Made by a program: the position numbers and the translations under genes. Below the pieces are notes generated by a model. The model saw only the letters and a list, made by a program, of their open reading frames with translations, did no database searches and was not told where the DNA came from. DNA of 59,231 nt from Branchiostoma floridae (Eukaryota; Chordata; Leptocardii; Amphioxiformes; Branchiostomatidae): assembly GCF_000003815.2 (NCBI RefSeq), contig NC_049991.1, positions 886,048 to 945,278 on the forward strand. The letters run 5' to 3'. Positions 32,171 through 45,500 of the stretch are shown piece after piece (position 1 is the first letter of the stretch; the number at the start of each line of letters is the position of its first letter).

Positions 32171-35060
32171 TGATCCGCCTACAATTCATTCTGTATAACT
32201 GCCTCACACATAGTATTACATGAACACATATGGTTCCTATTTCTCATGCCTGCGCAAACCAAAAGTTGTTGTCAGCGGGGAGAGATTTATGGACATCCAC
32301 CGTCAGCAGATATACTGTCTTTGTGACGAGATTGTTTGTGTAAAGCCCCTCTTACACAAAGCCTAATTTAGCTCCCTAACACCAGCCGACCCTTAGCCGA
32401 CTCAGTTTGGCAGTAGTTCGGGAGCAGTCTGACCAGTTTAGGCCACGCCTATCTTTTAGCGCCGAACATGTCCCGAAGATGTCCTAAGTATCTCCCGACC
32501 AGTAAATAATTTACTCCCGACTGTGTCCCAACTTATGCCCAACCATCCCGACCTCTAGCCGCAGACTGCTGAATCTCTCTTGACTGATTCCCAACCGATT
32601 GCTGACCCTCTCACGACTTGACATGCAAATAATCAGCGATTTTTGGAAAAAGGGAAATTTTCGTTTTTAATCAAAATAATCCTCTCCCTATATTGTAAAC
32701 ATCACCTAGAGATCGATCGATCACAGATAGCTCCAATATGGCATTTATGGTTCTTTTTGTTTTCGGCTGGATGTCGGTCGTGTGAAGTTCGGGGGTGATT
32801 CGCCTAAATCCTGGTAATAGTCATTTTGCTTGGGAATGAGTTAGCAGAGATTTGTGTACGGTCTTGGGGTGAATCGTTGGTAGGTTGGAAACAAGCTGGG
32901 AGTAAGTCAGAAGTGTTTATGGTGTGGATAAGATTTAAAATTCACTGCTGAATTACTTCCGAACACCAGCCGAACACTAGCCGACCGCGCCGAACACCAG
33001 CCAATAACCAACCAACCCATTCCAGACCTGCCGTGCAGAGGCGAATGTTTGAAAATTTAAAAACAATCGGATGGCGCAGCCGAACACCAGCCGAACGTAA
33101 ACCGACTATAGCCGTCTTAGCTCCAGAATCACAACTAAGTCACGACGTTACAGTGTTTTTCTCAGTTTGAAATCGTAGATTTTACATATTCGTTTTAGTC
33201 CACAGACAAAGCTCAGCGCGGTCGTCGTATAGTTAGTTGAAAGGGGATATAACTTTTCGGAAGAAACAAATGAAAGCTACATAATTCACCCTTGTCTACG
33301 ACAGCAAATGATCTTCTTTGGTTCGAGTTACTATATAGATGGCATCACTTATGAAACGTTTGGAATGATGTATCTTGACAGGGCGCTGTTAGATTTATGA
33401 GGGTTAACTCGCCATTTTGATTTCGTTCTGCGTACCAAAATAACCGTTCAAAAAATGGTCTACATATGACTAACGGCTAGGGTAGTTTAACTGTTACGGA
33501 CGGACGTATGGGCTATACTACATGTGCATCAGTTCCTACAGTTACTACAAGAAGAGCTACATAACGTGTCTACTATGTATTAGATTTCAGAGAAATTCCA
33601 CGACCCCTTCGCCAAATGATTCTATCCTTTACAACTGCTGTATTAATTTTGTTTGTCATTGATTATGCATATAAGGTTCTCATTTGCATAAATTATATTA
33701 ATTGATCATCTCCTCTACCAAACAACAGACATACACAATCTCACAATCTATGTTAAGAAAGAGGGCTTTTATCGCATTTTCTGATAATTCATGCAAATTA
33801 GGACCTCATTTGCATAATTAAATGTTCAACGATGTTCACCAGTACATACCTCCCAAATGCTACAAGTAAGAAGTTCCTGCCACTTACAACAATGACATTA
33901 TAGCATTTTCTCATTAATCATTCAAATTAGGTCTTTATTTTACATAACATATATCTATCAATATTTTTTTCTTTCTCAGTTATCAATGTCACGTTACAAT
34001 GGTCCTATAATAAAACTGAATGTGTTTAGACGATTTCCTAATTAACCATGCAAATTAGATTCTAATTGTCATAACTAATTATGCAACTATATGAAGCATG
34101 ACTAAAGCTATCTACGTATAAAAAATCATGACAATACGTTAACCCTTCTTGAGGTATTCCCTTTCAAAGTCTGACACTAAACCTGCCCTGCAGTTCCCAA
34201 ACAAGCCGCTAGGGGGCCCAAACCTATACCACTTACTCTCGGCATCAACAGCTGTGTACCACTCAAAAATCATAGCCGCAGCATGTTCAGAACTCGAGAT
34301 ATCAAAACCGGAAGTCTCGCTGCAGTACCATAACAAATCGCTATCTAATTATTTCCAGGTCTCATCAAGACCTACCCACATACCGAAAATCAATACAATC
34401 CATGAACGCGTTCTAGAGTTATGCTGGTCTTCTACAAACAAACATACAAACGCTACCCAAAACATAACCTTCTTGGCGAAGGTAAATATAACCTTCTTGG
34501 CGAAGGTAATCAAAATAGGAAAGCAGTTCATACGAGTGAGTTCATAGTATTTCAATGAACATTAAAAACTCTATATATTTGGCCATGTTGATTTGATCAT
34601 ATGGATAACATCCTCTGAAAATCCCAAAACTGCGAGTAAAAAAAGTTGGGCAGAAAAATGCCTTTATTATGAAATCTACGTGGTCTGGAGGGTTGAGGAA
34701 ATGAAACATTAGTATTGAATACCGAACAACAGATTCTTCATTTTTGTTTGCACACTCTTTTTTGACCTTGGAATGGACGTTGACATAATTAAGTATATGT
34801 TTTCAGATGTACATATTTTGTCTGCGCCTGCGGCATATATTTGCTCCTTTTGCAAGCTGCTTTGTAAACGATTAAGTATGATTGAATCTTTTTTTCTTTA
34901 TGGAAACGGCCGAAAATTATATTCATGCGCGCTCGGATGTCATCCATATAATCAAAACAACATGACCCTATTATAGATGCAATGTGGCTTCTGACATCTA
35001 CATTGTTTAGCCAAGCCCAACGCTTCATCTCAACATAATTGTGCTGGAATCTTTTACGTG
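32171..35060. other. Repeat-derived non-coding stretch
   Basis: A segment rich in ccgaacaccagccga-like words (32350-33130) has inverted-looking ends. An AT-rich segment (33600-34100) contains three degenerate direct copies of tcatgcaaattaggacctca-like words, about 120 bp apart. No gene seen. Confidence 0.45.
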
Positions 35061-35063
35061 CAG

Positions 35064-35408
35064 AGGTTTGGTGAAAGAGGCTTACACCTGAAGCTCCCTC
35101 ACAGATATTTGCAGATTTCTCATCTCCTTCTTATGTCCAAGATAATCCAGGAACTAGTTAATCCTATCAAAAGTCACAGATCCAGCGGAGAGATTTTCAC
35201 AAGCCAGCTTATTTCTGGATTATTTGCAAGCATCCTCGGACCAGTTGCTTGTGCATTGTTCCGTCGGTTGTCGCCAGGTAAGGTCGAACTTCTACTTCTC
35301 GTTTTCGGAAATCAGAGTTTTGAATATTCTTAAGATACATCGATTTCGTCATGAGTTTCTTTCTTTTTTCATGTTACAAGGCCGCGACCCATCGTGGGAT
35401 TTTCAGTG
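35064..35408 (+). CDS. Two adjacent candidate exons, unknown family
   Basis: A frame from an acceptor-like CAG (exon 35064-35277) ends at a strong donor (CCAG before GTAAGG). It includes a hydrophobic run LISGLFASILGPVACALF that could be a membrane helix. A 28-nt microexon (35381-35408), preceded by a pyrimidine tract and followed by GTAAAT, continues the frame in phase (SPGRDPSWDFQ). The family is not recognised and no further exon was found. Confidence 0.3.
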
Positions 35409-35409
35409 G

Positions 35410-37620
35410 TAAATATCAGAAACATTTTATGTATTGAAAACGCTCTTATTGTCCAGTGAAAATAGTTTCTATCACTAAATAAATGTGTTGGTGTACATGT
35501 GAGGTACATTAAAATGTTTTGCTCGTCACAACACTCGGATTTAACCAGAAGAGAGCTTCTGTAACTTAAACAAAAGTAGACATTATAATACCATTCGCTA
35601 TCTAAAGCAGCAACAACAGTCTCCAGAAAGTTTAGAAGCTTGAACTGGTTATCTGGTCAGTTGGATGGAAAGAACTTGGCTATGATGTATCATTTGATAC
35701 AAGGGTGGCAATGCTATTGGTGTTATAACAGGCTCATTTTTTTCTATCAAAATTCGGCACAAAGGTAAAGGCATAACTTTATCATCCTGAGATTGAAATA
35801 TGTCAATTTGTTGTTCACGCTTGTATGAGTGACTGAGATGACCACACGCCCGTCAGAAGAAATAAGAGGCTCAATTAACGTATAATTGATAATGTCCCCG
35901 ACTCACTTGTAGCGCCAGGTTACCTAATTGATTAGTAATGCTATTTTAAATGCTGTTACTGAAATATGCCTGTATTGTCATTGTGTTGTGTCTATGTGCC
36001 CAGGATTGCCTGTAAAGCAGGTCTAGTTTGACCTGAGTCATTTCCTGGTAAAATAAATAAAGTGAAAGTGAAGTGAAAGCTATTGTAAGAAACTGAACCT
36101 GCCGATGTATCAAGCTGGGATCGTGTAGTGTAATCGGTAGCGCTTTAGGCTCAGGCCCAAGAGGTCCCGAGTTCGAAAACCTACCAGGTCACCGATCTTA
36201 TGCCCTTGGGAAATGCTCTTAACACGACTTTCCTCACTTCATTCATGTGAAAAAATGAGTACCTAGCTTTGGCTAGAGCCGTCCCTCGAATAGGACGTTC
36301 AATGGAGGTCCCGTGTTTGAGGAGAGCCACACCTCCAGCACGTTAAAGAACCCACCGCACTTATCGGAAAGAGTGGGTGGATCAAACCTTACGGTCTGGT
36401 CTCTGGGTTGACATCTTGCAAAGGTGATAGTCATCTATTATAAAAACTGAATAAATGAATAAAGCTGCATTAAGCCACATGCCTATTTACACCTTTGAAA
36501 TCCAATCAGGTTTTCTTTTCCGTTCCTGAGAGCGGCCGTCAGCGTCGTGGATCAGGGGTGGACTGATTAAAGTTTCCGTAGCCGACTTTTTTTAATTAAC
36601 TGAGAGATATCAAACTTCTTGGGCTTGAAATAGCTAATAATTGTGTTACGTTTAATATTTTTTGGTTAACGAAAAAGCAGTCTACATACAAATCAACAAA
36701 TCACATATTTGGCTATTAATCAATCTTCCTGTAATGTAGCAACTCGCTCCATTCTAGCAGCTGTAAAGGAGGAAACATTGAGAGTCTTAAAATGAAAGTT
36801 GGCATGTAACTTATAAGGACACTCATTATTATGAATGTAAAATTTCAGCTTCCTGCAATAGTTATAACTGGGTCAGATCTAGAGGAACTGATCTTCTAAC
36901 AAACTTCTAAGGGTGTAGTCATCTTGAAATCAACTCAGTTGCTGATAAAAATATGAAAAACAAATTGAGGTGTTTCAATATCAAGAGGATATATACCATT
37001 GTGCTAAATTTCAACTCATTCAATGAAAAAATGAGCCTGTTATAAACCCAATGGCATTACTTTTTATACCCCCCCCTCGTAGCAAGTTCTTACTCGAGGG
37101 TTCGAGGGCAACATGACACAGTATTTAAAAAAAAAGGAAACAGACAGTCAAGTGATAATTCTGGACAGCTTTTCTTGACTTTTTCCATTTTTTTTAGGCA
37201 ATGGAAGACAAAGTGTTCCACTTTTCCTATAATGAGTGTGCTTTGTGAGGTTAGCAGGGTTGTAGCTTTCTTTTCGTCAGTAAACATTTGGAAAAAAATT
37301 GTCGTGGGTATTGAAGTCCTCTTTGAATAGCTCTTTTCTTTCCCGATCGTTAGAGGGGCAGATAGAAATAAAATGTATTTCATCTTCCACTGCGGTCGAC
37401 ATATAGTATCCTTCCCCACAGGTAATTCCTTGTACTCTCTCAATTTCAAGAGGATGTCCATGATTGGATGGACGACGACATTCCTCCAGCCTCAGTACCT
37501 AAGATGACCAGGGGAAGGAGGACCCTCAGTCAAGGCAGATCGGAAGGACTAAAAGAATTCTATTTGCCTTTGGACAGACGAGGACAATGTGGCACTGCAC
37601 TCAAGTCTTGTAACGTATTT
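35410..37620. other. Non-coding stretch with SINE
   Basis: Apart from the SINE at 36115-36470, no gene is seen. A LINE-like tail (ctggtaaaataaataaa) ends near 36060. Confidence 0.45.
36115..36470 (+). mobile_element. tRNA-derived SINE
   Basis: The head resembles a tRNA with an A-box-like tagtgtaatcggtagcgc and a B box gagttcgaaaacc about 45 bp later. The body contains gttaaagaacccaccgcact and a 3' end of gaataaatgaataaag. It is transcribed rightward by RNA polymerase III if active. Confidence 0.75.
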
Positions 37621-37624
37621 TATC

Positions 37625-37837
37625 AGTGCCACATACACGGTACAGACAGAAGGTAAAGGTAGTCCTTTACCTCCCCGACCGAAGTCAGGGACCCATTTTT
37701 ACACCTGGGTGAAGTGAGGGAGGTCGTGTGAAGCGCCTTTGCCAAGGGCACGAAGTCGGGAGTTCGGCGGGGATCGAACTCAGGACCTCTAGATTCCGAG
37801 CCGAACGCATTACCAGTTGCGCCACGCCCGACGCCAC
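37625..37837 (-). mobile_element. tRNA-derived SINE next to the GPCR start
   Basis: Read on the minus strand it begins with an A-box-like gtggcgcaactggtaatgcg and has a B box gagttcgatcccc. The tail includes ttacacctg-type words shared with a decayed copy at 45413-45800. Its head lies 48 bp upstream of the GPCR ATG and is transcribed in the opposite direction. Confidence 0.75.
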
Positions 37838-37884
37838 TCAACGAATTGGCCCAAACTTTTGTGTAGTTGATATAGATCGCTGCA

Positions 37885-38808
37885 ATGGAGAAGGGCTCTG
37901 CATCAACTAACATAGAGGAGGCATTGTTGGATGGAATAGAGGGCATATATATAAGCATGGTTTCTCTCCTTGGATTGGTTGGAAACATTTTAATCGTTAT
38001 CCTAATCCTGAGGAACACAAATTTGCAGACTTCTTCGAACGTCCTTGTCGCTAACCTCAGCTTGGTTGAGCTTGTTGTTAGCTGCACAGAACCGTTTCAC
38101 GTAGCCGCCATTGTTGCAAACGGCTGGCCGCTTCCAAATGCTATTTGTGAAGTGGTAGCATTTCTGTCTCTTACGGGACTCCTATGCTCTATTGTTAGCC
38201 TAGTCGTTATTGCAGCTAATCGTTACGTCCTAGTAGTCAGGTCCAAGGATGACTATCACCGGCTGTTCTCCGTCAGGAACACCAGGCGTATGGCGGCCCT
38301 GTGCTGGGTGTATGCCGCATTGTTCGTCGGTGTCTCCCGGGCCGCAGGCATGACGACTGGCTTCTACGAGCTGCCTAGGAAGTGCATCGTCCTCGGAAAC
38401 TCCTCCAACGCAAACGTCAACTTCGTCAAAGTATGGGTCGGCCAGATCGCCGTTCTTTCCGTCATTGCCGTGGTGTTTTACGTCAAAACGTACCTGTACG
38501 TCCGCAGCTCCCGCCAAGAGCAAGCATGTGACGTAATCGTCAAGCGGCAAAGAGAGAGGGAGGTACAACTGACAAAAACACTCTTCGGCATATTCGTCCT
38601 CTTCGTCTTCACGTGGTTGGTGTCTACATTGATTGTAGGTTTGCACATGGTTTCTTCTACTTCTGTTCCCGCCGAAGTTCTCCGACTCGGCTCCGCACTG
38701 TACTCGACCAACATCGTTATAAACCCCTTCATCTATGGCTTGAAAAATCAGCGTTTACGCTCTGCTTTAAGAAACATGATTTGCAAGAACGCAGTTGGAA
38801 GTACGTAA
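37885..38808 (+). CDS. Melatonin-receptor-like class A GPCR (intronless)
   Basis: A 307-aa seven-helix receptor. Seen: GN in helix 1 (GLVGNILIV), helix 2 VANLSLVELVV, helix 3 ending AANRYV, a conserved Cys pair (NAICEVV and PRKCIVL) for the extracellular disulfide, helix 6 FVLFVFTWLV, and helix 7 NIVINPFIYGLKNQRLR. The NRY triplet in place of DRY and the YGLKNQ ending recall melatonin receptors and their amphioxus relatives. Unusual: Glu replaces the sodium-site Asp in helix 2, and the helix-6 Pro after Trp is missing. The C-tail is very short and there is one possible N-glycosylation site (NSS) in the second outer loop. The ligand is unknown. Signalling is expected at the plasma membrane through G proteins. 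Confidence 0.9.
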   Translation: MEKGSASTNIEEALLDGIEGIYISMVSLLGLVGNILIVILILRNTNLQTSSNVLVANLSLVELVVSCTEPFHVAAIVANGWPLPNAICEVVAFLSLTGLLCSIVSLVVIAANRYVLVVRSKDDYHRLFSVRNTRRMAALCWVYAALFVGVSRAAGMTTGFYELPRKCIVLGNSSNANVNFVKVWVGQIAVLSVIAVVFYVKTYLYVRSSRQEQACDVIVKRQREREVQLTKTLFGIFVLFVFTWLVSTLIVGLHMVSSTSVPAEVLRLGSALYSTNIVINPFIYGLKNQRLRSALRNMICKNAVGST

Positions 38809-38827
38809 TGATTATTTCGAAAGGACA

Positions 38828-38923
38828 GGTATAAGACATTCGTCCGTCCAAGGTATAAGACATTCGTCCGTCCAAGGTATAAGACATTCGTCCGTCCAAG
38901 GTATAAGACATTCGTCCGTCCAA
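38828..38923. repeat. Four perfect 24-bp tandem copies after the GPCR
   Basis: Unit ggtataagacattcgtccgt plus ccaa, four times, beginning 20 bp past the GPCR stop codon, so inside its 3' untranslated region. Confidence 0.95.
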
Positions 38924-41900
38924 GCTGTGAGTACGCAGCGCCCACCTGGCATCCTGGTCTAACTACTAGACAACGACGCAGGATCGAATTCATCCAGAAA
39001 CACGGCGTGTCGGATAATACTCCGCTCTGCCTACACTTTATACCCTGAGACCTTAGATCAGAGGAGAGACCACCTCTGCCTACAGTTCGCTGAAAATCTT
39101 CTCCAGTCATCGGACTTCCGTCACTGGCTACCACAAACAAAAAAGCGCTACAAAAAAGCGCAATACCATATATGACATCCCTGCTGGACAATAACAATGA
39201 AAGTTGATGTTAGCATATCAATTGTATATATGTAACGTTGTATATGATTTTATTGTATTCTTAGCGCAGTGTTGCTGTACAGCAAGGCCGTAATTCAGCC
39301 TCTGGTTGCAAGTGTCTTGTTTTGATTGAGAATAAACCATTTTCATTGATTGATTGAAGACTTATATGAGAAACAAAGAGCCTCAGTGATTAGTGACCTT
39401 ACCGTACATCTTGTATTTTCCATGATTCGCAATGACAAGATGAGTGATTTGTAGTGTGATATGTTGATTTTTCACTGGGTTCAAGTGTTTCTGTCACCAG
39501 TCAATATCAATGTCAACATAATACATGATTCATGCCGCCAGGTTATCAGTTCAATTTCTACCCATGACATAACGCTATTTCACCTTTATCCGCGGGGTAA
39601 CCTTTATCCGTTGTATATAAAATCGGAGTATTTAGGGATATCAAACCGACAGACGACTGTTTCAGACTGGAATGCTGTGAAAATATTGCAATTAGAAACC
39701 AATGTTGGCCAACTAGATATCCCTAAATACCTCGTTTTTAAAAACATTCGGATATAGGTTACCACGTGAATAAAGGTGAACTACCGTTAAACACGCAGTC
39801 GGTTCGGAACCCAGTAATGCGACTCACGAAAAACGTTTTTTGAGAACCAGCGCGTTATCATCGTAAAGTATATAACGTTACGATTGCAAATTTTCATCAT
39901 TCTCCTTTTCTAATTCTCAAAAAACAGTTTGCAGAACCGCCTATCGTGTTTCCTATGACGTCATGGGCGAAAATAACTGAATACCTGATCGCAGAATGAA
40001 TGACCAGAAGTATGATTTGTAATATTCAATGTTCAATGACATCAGAACGGTGCATCTTTTGGACAAAAGTATATGTTTATTGAATAATACTGCGATGGCT
40101 GAATCAGGAAATGTTGACTTTTGGTTACGTCAGTACATAAAAGTTTGAAACTCTGCACTGTTGTATGCTATAAATATATGCTATATATAAACGAGCGCAT
40201 AGTCGTGACAGCAGTGGTTATCAATTATTATACAAACGACAGTTTTACCTGATATTTCGACGTAATTTGCATTGTTTGTGCATAAAAATGCGTGTTACAC
40301 ATATAAAAGTTCGTTCACAAAGGCTAGTTGTAAGTACATGGACTTAGAAACCACACACGTTTGAAGGATAATGATTAACTTTACTGTCACAAAAGACTCT
40401 TCTAAAATACTAACGTTGGTTCTACTGTATGTTACGAGTATGGCTGCCATGAGGCCTGTCAGCAATGTTGTTGTGAATGTGAATAAGATGCATTTGGAAC
40501 CAGGGGAAGACGAAAAGTTATGAGTTATGAGTTCTGTAATTTCAACAGAAGAGAGTGATTTTCTGCTCGTTCGTGAATGTGGGAATGTTGTGGGAGGTCG
40601 CAGTGACTTCTTTAGAAAATATTTGGTTCTTTCGTAGTAGTGAAGTGAGATTGGGAAATGAAATGTGCTTTGTCGTCCTTGGCGTTAGATGTACAGTACA
40701 AATTGTTTACGTTGGCTACGTTGATTTGATTACTGGCTCGTGCTCATTGAAATGTCAAAAATGCTGTCGCCTGACTTTACGACTTGATATTGAGCAAATT
40801 ATAGGCAGCATGACTGGTCCCTTCGCTTTTCCACAATCCCTGTAATGTTTTACAAAAGATGCACCGCAACATTCATATTGGTTCATGGCTTTGAAGGTTA
40901 TCATTGCCTCGGGTGGGATTCCAACCCCTAAAAAATGGCTGTCGCCTGAGACGATACGAAGAATTCAAATAGTAGCCAAAAATGGAACAATTTAGTTCCC
41001 AGAATGATAGTTCGGTAGGTGAAACCAGCTGACCAGGCCCTCTGACCGATCACGTCAGATCGCTACTATCACTGATCTTTGATCCTGTGTGAGGAGGTTT
41101 ATGCCTGTCGCCAAATTCGGTAACAAACGTTACTACCACGAGTACGATGGTTGTCACCGTTATATTATCCACGTATAAGACTAGAAATGGCCGTTTTTGT
41201 GACGCTTTACAGTTTTTCTGGTTTTCTAAAAAAACAAAAAAGGGCCATTGACTGCCATTTGTATCCCACCTCGCTTACAAAATGTTGTACAGAAATGACT
41301 GTAACAAACGTTACCTGATTGTTTGATGCTTTCTAAGCATTCTGTCTAACCCGGTGCAAAAATGCTGCCCACTTTTTAAATGTCCCTAGGGACGTCAACT
41401 TATGCCTAAATGATGTAGCCAATAATGTTAATCCTTTTGAAGAAAAAGGGTAAAGTCTACTGTTGTAACAAACGTTACCGGTAACGTTTGTTACCTGCCC
41501 TGTAATGCATTACCAATGGGACCGAAAATAATAAGTTGCCATTTGTTGGCTATGGTTAAAAGATGAACTTTCATAAACAACCAGGTAGTTTTCACCGAAA
41601 ATAAAGCCGATTTATTTTTCGACCCCCCAAAAAATCACATTTTTGACATTTCAATGCGAACGAGCGTACTAGTATGTGGATGACATCCGAGCGCGCATTA
41701 ATGTTCAACCGTTTCCTACAAAAATAAGTTTTCGACCATACTGTAAATCGTACAAAGCAGTTGTGGAATGAGTACATATATTATATGTGCAGTGTACGTA
41801 GTAATAGATCAACCCTATCAGTCTGGTTTATGCAGTTTGTACTTACTTTAAAAATGGAATGTTACACATTGAGACGGTCAACCGGGTATACAAAAAGTTC

Positions 41901-42505
41901 ATAATCTGTTATAATATAACTTTAAGAACTGCGAATTTTTTGGAAAAGCCTGATTCCATTCTATGATTTTAGCGCTGGATGTTTCAGTGGGAAAATGGTG
42001 AGAGGCGCCGTACCGCCAGCTGACATTCAGGTTCTGATACACTCGTGCCCGCAGATACCTGTGTGGGACGTTTAATGGTCAATATTCATGAGGTCAATAT
42101 TCAACTTTAATGGTCAATATTCATGAGGTCAATATTCAACTTTAATGGTCAATATTCATGAGGAACATTACTACATCAGAGAACAGATACTTCTCAGGAT
42201 TAAATCCCATATTTCACAGGACTTGGCTTAAACATACCAAACCTGAAATCTTTAACTAAAACTGTTCATAACAAAGGAATAAAATGTGTTTGATTCCCAT
42301 TTACAGCGGGACAATCTATCACATCAAGTGAGAGAAAAGGGTTCTACCAGTTCTGTAACTACCTTGCAAGATGATTACGGACTATGCCAATTTTTTATGC
42401 TTATATGTTAAAATTGTTGCTTGTGTCTTGCTAACCACGATGACTTGACTGGCTCATCAGACTAGGAGCACTGTTTTCTGTGACGTCAGCAGTATCGGTG
42501 TGACG
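38924..42505. other. Intergenic stretch between GPCR and gamma-subunit gene
   Basis: Contains an AATAAA at 39330-39335 that may end the GPCR transcript, the MITE at 39581-39778, and a stretch with repeated gtaacaaacgttac words (41130-41500). It also holds two and a half copies of a 35-bp unit (tggtcaatattcatgagg) near 42077-42162. No further gene seen. Confidence 0.5.
39581..39778. mobile_element. Palindromic MITE, TTATCC type, copy 2
   Basis: Inverted ends CACCTTTATCCGCGGGGTAA and GAATAAAGGTG; shares its interior with 22910-23083. Confidence 0.75.
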
Positions 42506-45500
42506 TCACAGTACGACACATTTGCTTTTCTCTGCCCAGGGATTCTTGGACTTGGCAGGCGGGTGCAGCATGTAGTCCGTCTTCATGCGTTCTTCCACGA
42601 ACTTGATCAAGCTGGGAATGAGATGAAAACCACAAGTGAGGAAAATGGCTAAAATAGTATGCGGAAAAACAGACACATGCACAAACAGACACGCCCAAAA
42701 ACTAGTAGACTCTTCCTATAAGAATATAGTACTAGTATGTCATCTACATAGGGCTTTAGAACGATCCCTGCAACTTATGATCCACTGCTCACAGAGTCAC
42801 GTGTTTTGTCGCATAGTGTGACGTCAATGAAGCGGTGGTTTGGTTATTTCCTTGACAAAGACGGCAATTGGACAGAGTCAAGTTTTCGTATTGGAAATCA
42901 CAGTTCAAGTTTGATCCAGAAAGGTCTTGATTACTGCCACCAGGTAATTGAATTAAACGTTCATTATTACTCCGATGACGTCATATTAAACAGAGCAGCC
43001 TGTTCAGAACCAGACATCCAGGTGAAGATCGAGGTTACTAAACTTGGAAGTGCTAATGAGACGTACAGTAGCCTGACTAAAATCGCGCCCCTAGCGGCCG
43101 GCCCTACAATTGCCGCCGCCCTAGGCCCCAGACAGCGAGAGATTGTGTAAACACAGGCTAAGAGGTTCAGTTCCAATTTGTTTAATTTGCTTCCCCAAAG
43201 TATGATTTTCGCAAGCTGTGGTGACAGGTTCCGAACCGGCTTCTGTGGTAACTGCGACGTCATCGAAGGGATAATTAAGGTTTAATTCAATACCTGGCAT
43301 CCCCAATCAAAAACGTGAAGTACGATTTTTTATGTTCAATGATATCAGAAGGGTGTACATCTAGTGCGAATGTCTATGATCTGTGAGCACAACTATCATA
43401 ATATTATGATCAGACAAATATAGCACTTTGATGCTAATGGTGTCCATTGACCCCATGACCCGAAATGACTGGAGACACACCAAGTACATGTATGTTGCTA
43501 GTCTCCACGCAGATCCTACAGTGCCATAAGATAGTATCAAAGATGGCCAAGGAGTATAGCCGGCCAAAGGAAGTCGAACGGGAACCGGTATCGTAACACT
43601 CCTAAGCCGGCTTCACTCCTCTGCCAGCACTTGATACTATCTTATGTTACCGTAGGATCTGCTTGGAGATTAGTATGTTGCCACCGCATGTTGATTCCTA
43701 ACTGAAATTCCGACTCCGCTGCGGTAACAAAAAAGCACACAAACAGACACACTACTGACAATGCCTATGTTCACAAAGATGATAAAACTCAAGACCACAG
43801 TGTGTCCAGAGTATAAAATTAAAAACAAAAAGGAAGTTCTACAACCGCAGCAGCACAAACTAAATTTAGACCCATCCATTGCTTCTTGGCCAGGGTAAGA
43901 AAAGAGCCATATCACGACGAGTGCATAATGGATCATTATGCTTTCAGCAATGCCAATACGCTCAACTTTCTCGTGGTCTTCGAATTAGAACGTTCCAGGG
44001 ATTAGTACTAATCCTTATTTCTGTCTTTGTCCTGATCTGATCATACCACTACTTAGATTTATGATTAAATCATGATATAATACGCCTGATCCTGGATCAA
44101 ATAAATTCTTCTTATTGCTACTTAAAACAGATTCAATTCCAGAAACAGGACTAAGCTATTTTCTAAAATACCACGCTAAGAATGAAAAATCAACATATAA
44201 AAAAATAAGAGTCTATTATTGTTCGGTATCTAGTTATTTGACTACTTTCACCAAGAAGGTAACTTTTATTTGCCAAACTTTTTTTTTTCGCACACTCGCA
44301 TCAGTGCCGTGCGTTGACGTACTCCACGTTTTCAGAAATACGTGGCGGACGTGGCCTGCCCCCATAAAAACGTACGGACAAATTGCACGCACGGCGGGTT
44401 GTGCCCTTAGCTTAAATGTGTGGCTTCTAGTGGGGTACTTGCTAAACATCCAGGTCATTTTTTGACCGCCACGTTGGTTTGCACTTTAAATGACTGTCGT
44501 TTTCATTCTACCGGCAAGCTCTGTCCTGTGAGCCGGGCACACTCAATAGTGGTCATTTCAGAACTATTATATATAGAGGTTTTTTTTTTCAAGATCTAGA
44601 TGTCCGAAAACGCAAATGCACATAGTTACGTGTACGTCCATGTTGGTGTCCCTATGGCCCGATTTACACGACGCAAAAAAATGACTTATTCTTAAAATGT
44701 CCTACGCGCGTGTCTGCACATTTCTTGCGGAGGTGCCACACTACGCATGCGGCGCGCCGCAGCGCGCCGCCGTTTCGTTTTTACACGGGCCAAAAAAAAT
44801 GTTGTAGGACACGCGCCGCGCGTCGAATGTCGTAGGACATTTTTAGGACAAGTCATTTGTTTGCCTTGTGTAAACCGGCCCTATGACGTCACAAGAAAAC
44901 GCTCCATACACACATGATCCACTCATCTCATCGGGCTGATCGGAGTTTGGAGATTCACGCGATCGCATTACATCACAATGGCTCATCCCTCATCTAGCTT
45001 ACGTGCACGCGGAAATAGGCTTTCAAAGCTAATACGCCCTCACGGTATCTCTGGAATAGGATTCGTGATTAAATATGTACGAGATGAAAAAAAAATGAAA
45101 ACCCATTTAAGGGGAAGATAGCACATTATAGCAACAGGTCTTTTGTATTGGCTTTTGATAATGAAAAGTCAGACAGTAGAGGATAGTGTTATTTGGAGAA
45201 ATGGATCTCGCCTGAAACTATGAGAAATAAAAAAAACATACAGTATCTATAAAATAGGTTTTGTTTAATGCTAAGGACGGCAGCAAGAGATACTAGTACT
45301 TTTACCGCCCTTGCAACAAAAAAACATTTTCCATCGCAGCTAGGCATGATAGTGATGCCAATTTTTTGTTCGAAAAATGATTATTCCTTTATTGATTTAA
45401 GACAATGTGGCAACTTCTTTCACTAGTGCCATATACAAAGGGCAGACAGGTCAGAGGTAGTCCTATCACCCTTTGAAACCGTAAGGGTTGCGGGTTGTTA

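Noticed and set aside
34149-34547. 132-aa plus-strand frame
   Set aside because: It lies in a decayed interspersed repeat shared with 19780-20060, with no splice or family support.
38230-38732. Antisense frames inside the GPCR
   Set aside because: Shadows of the well-supported plus-strand receptor; no start context or family match.
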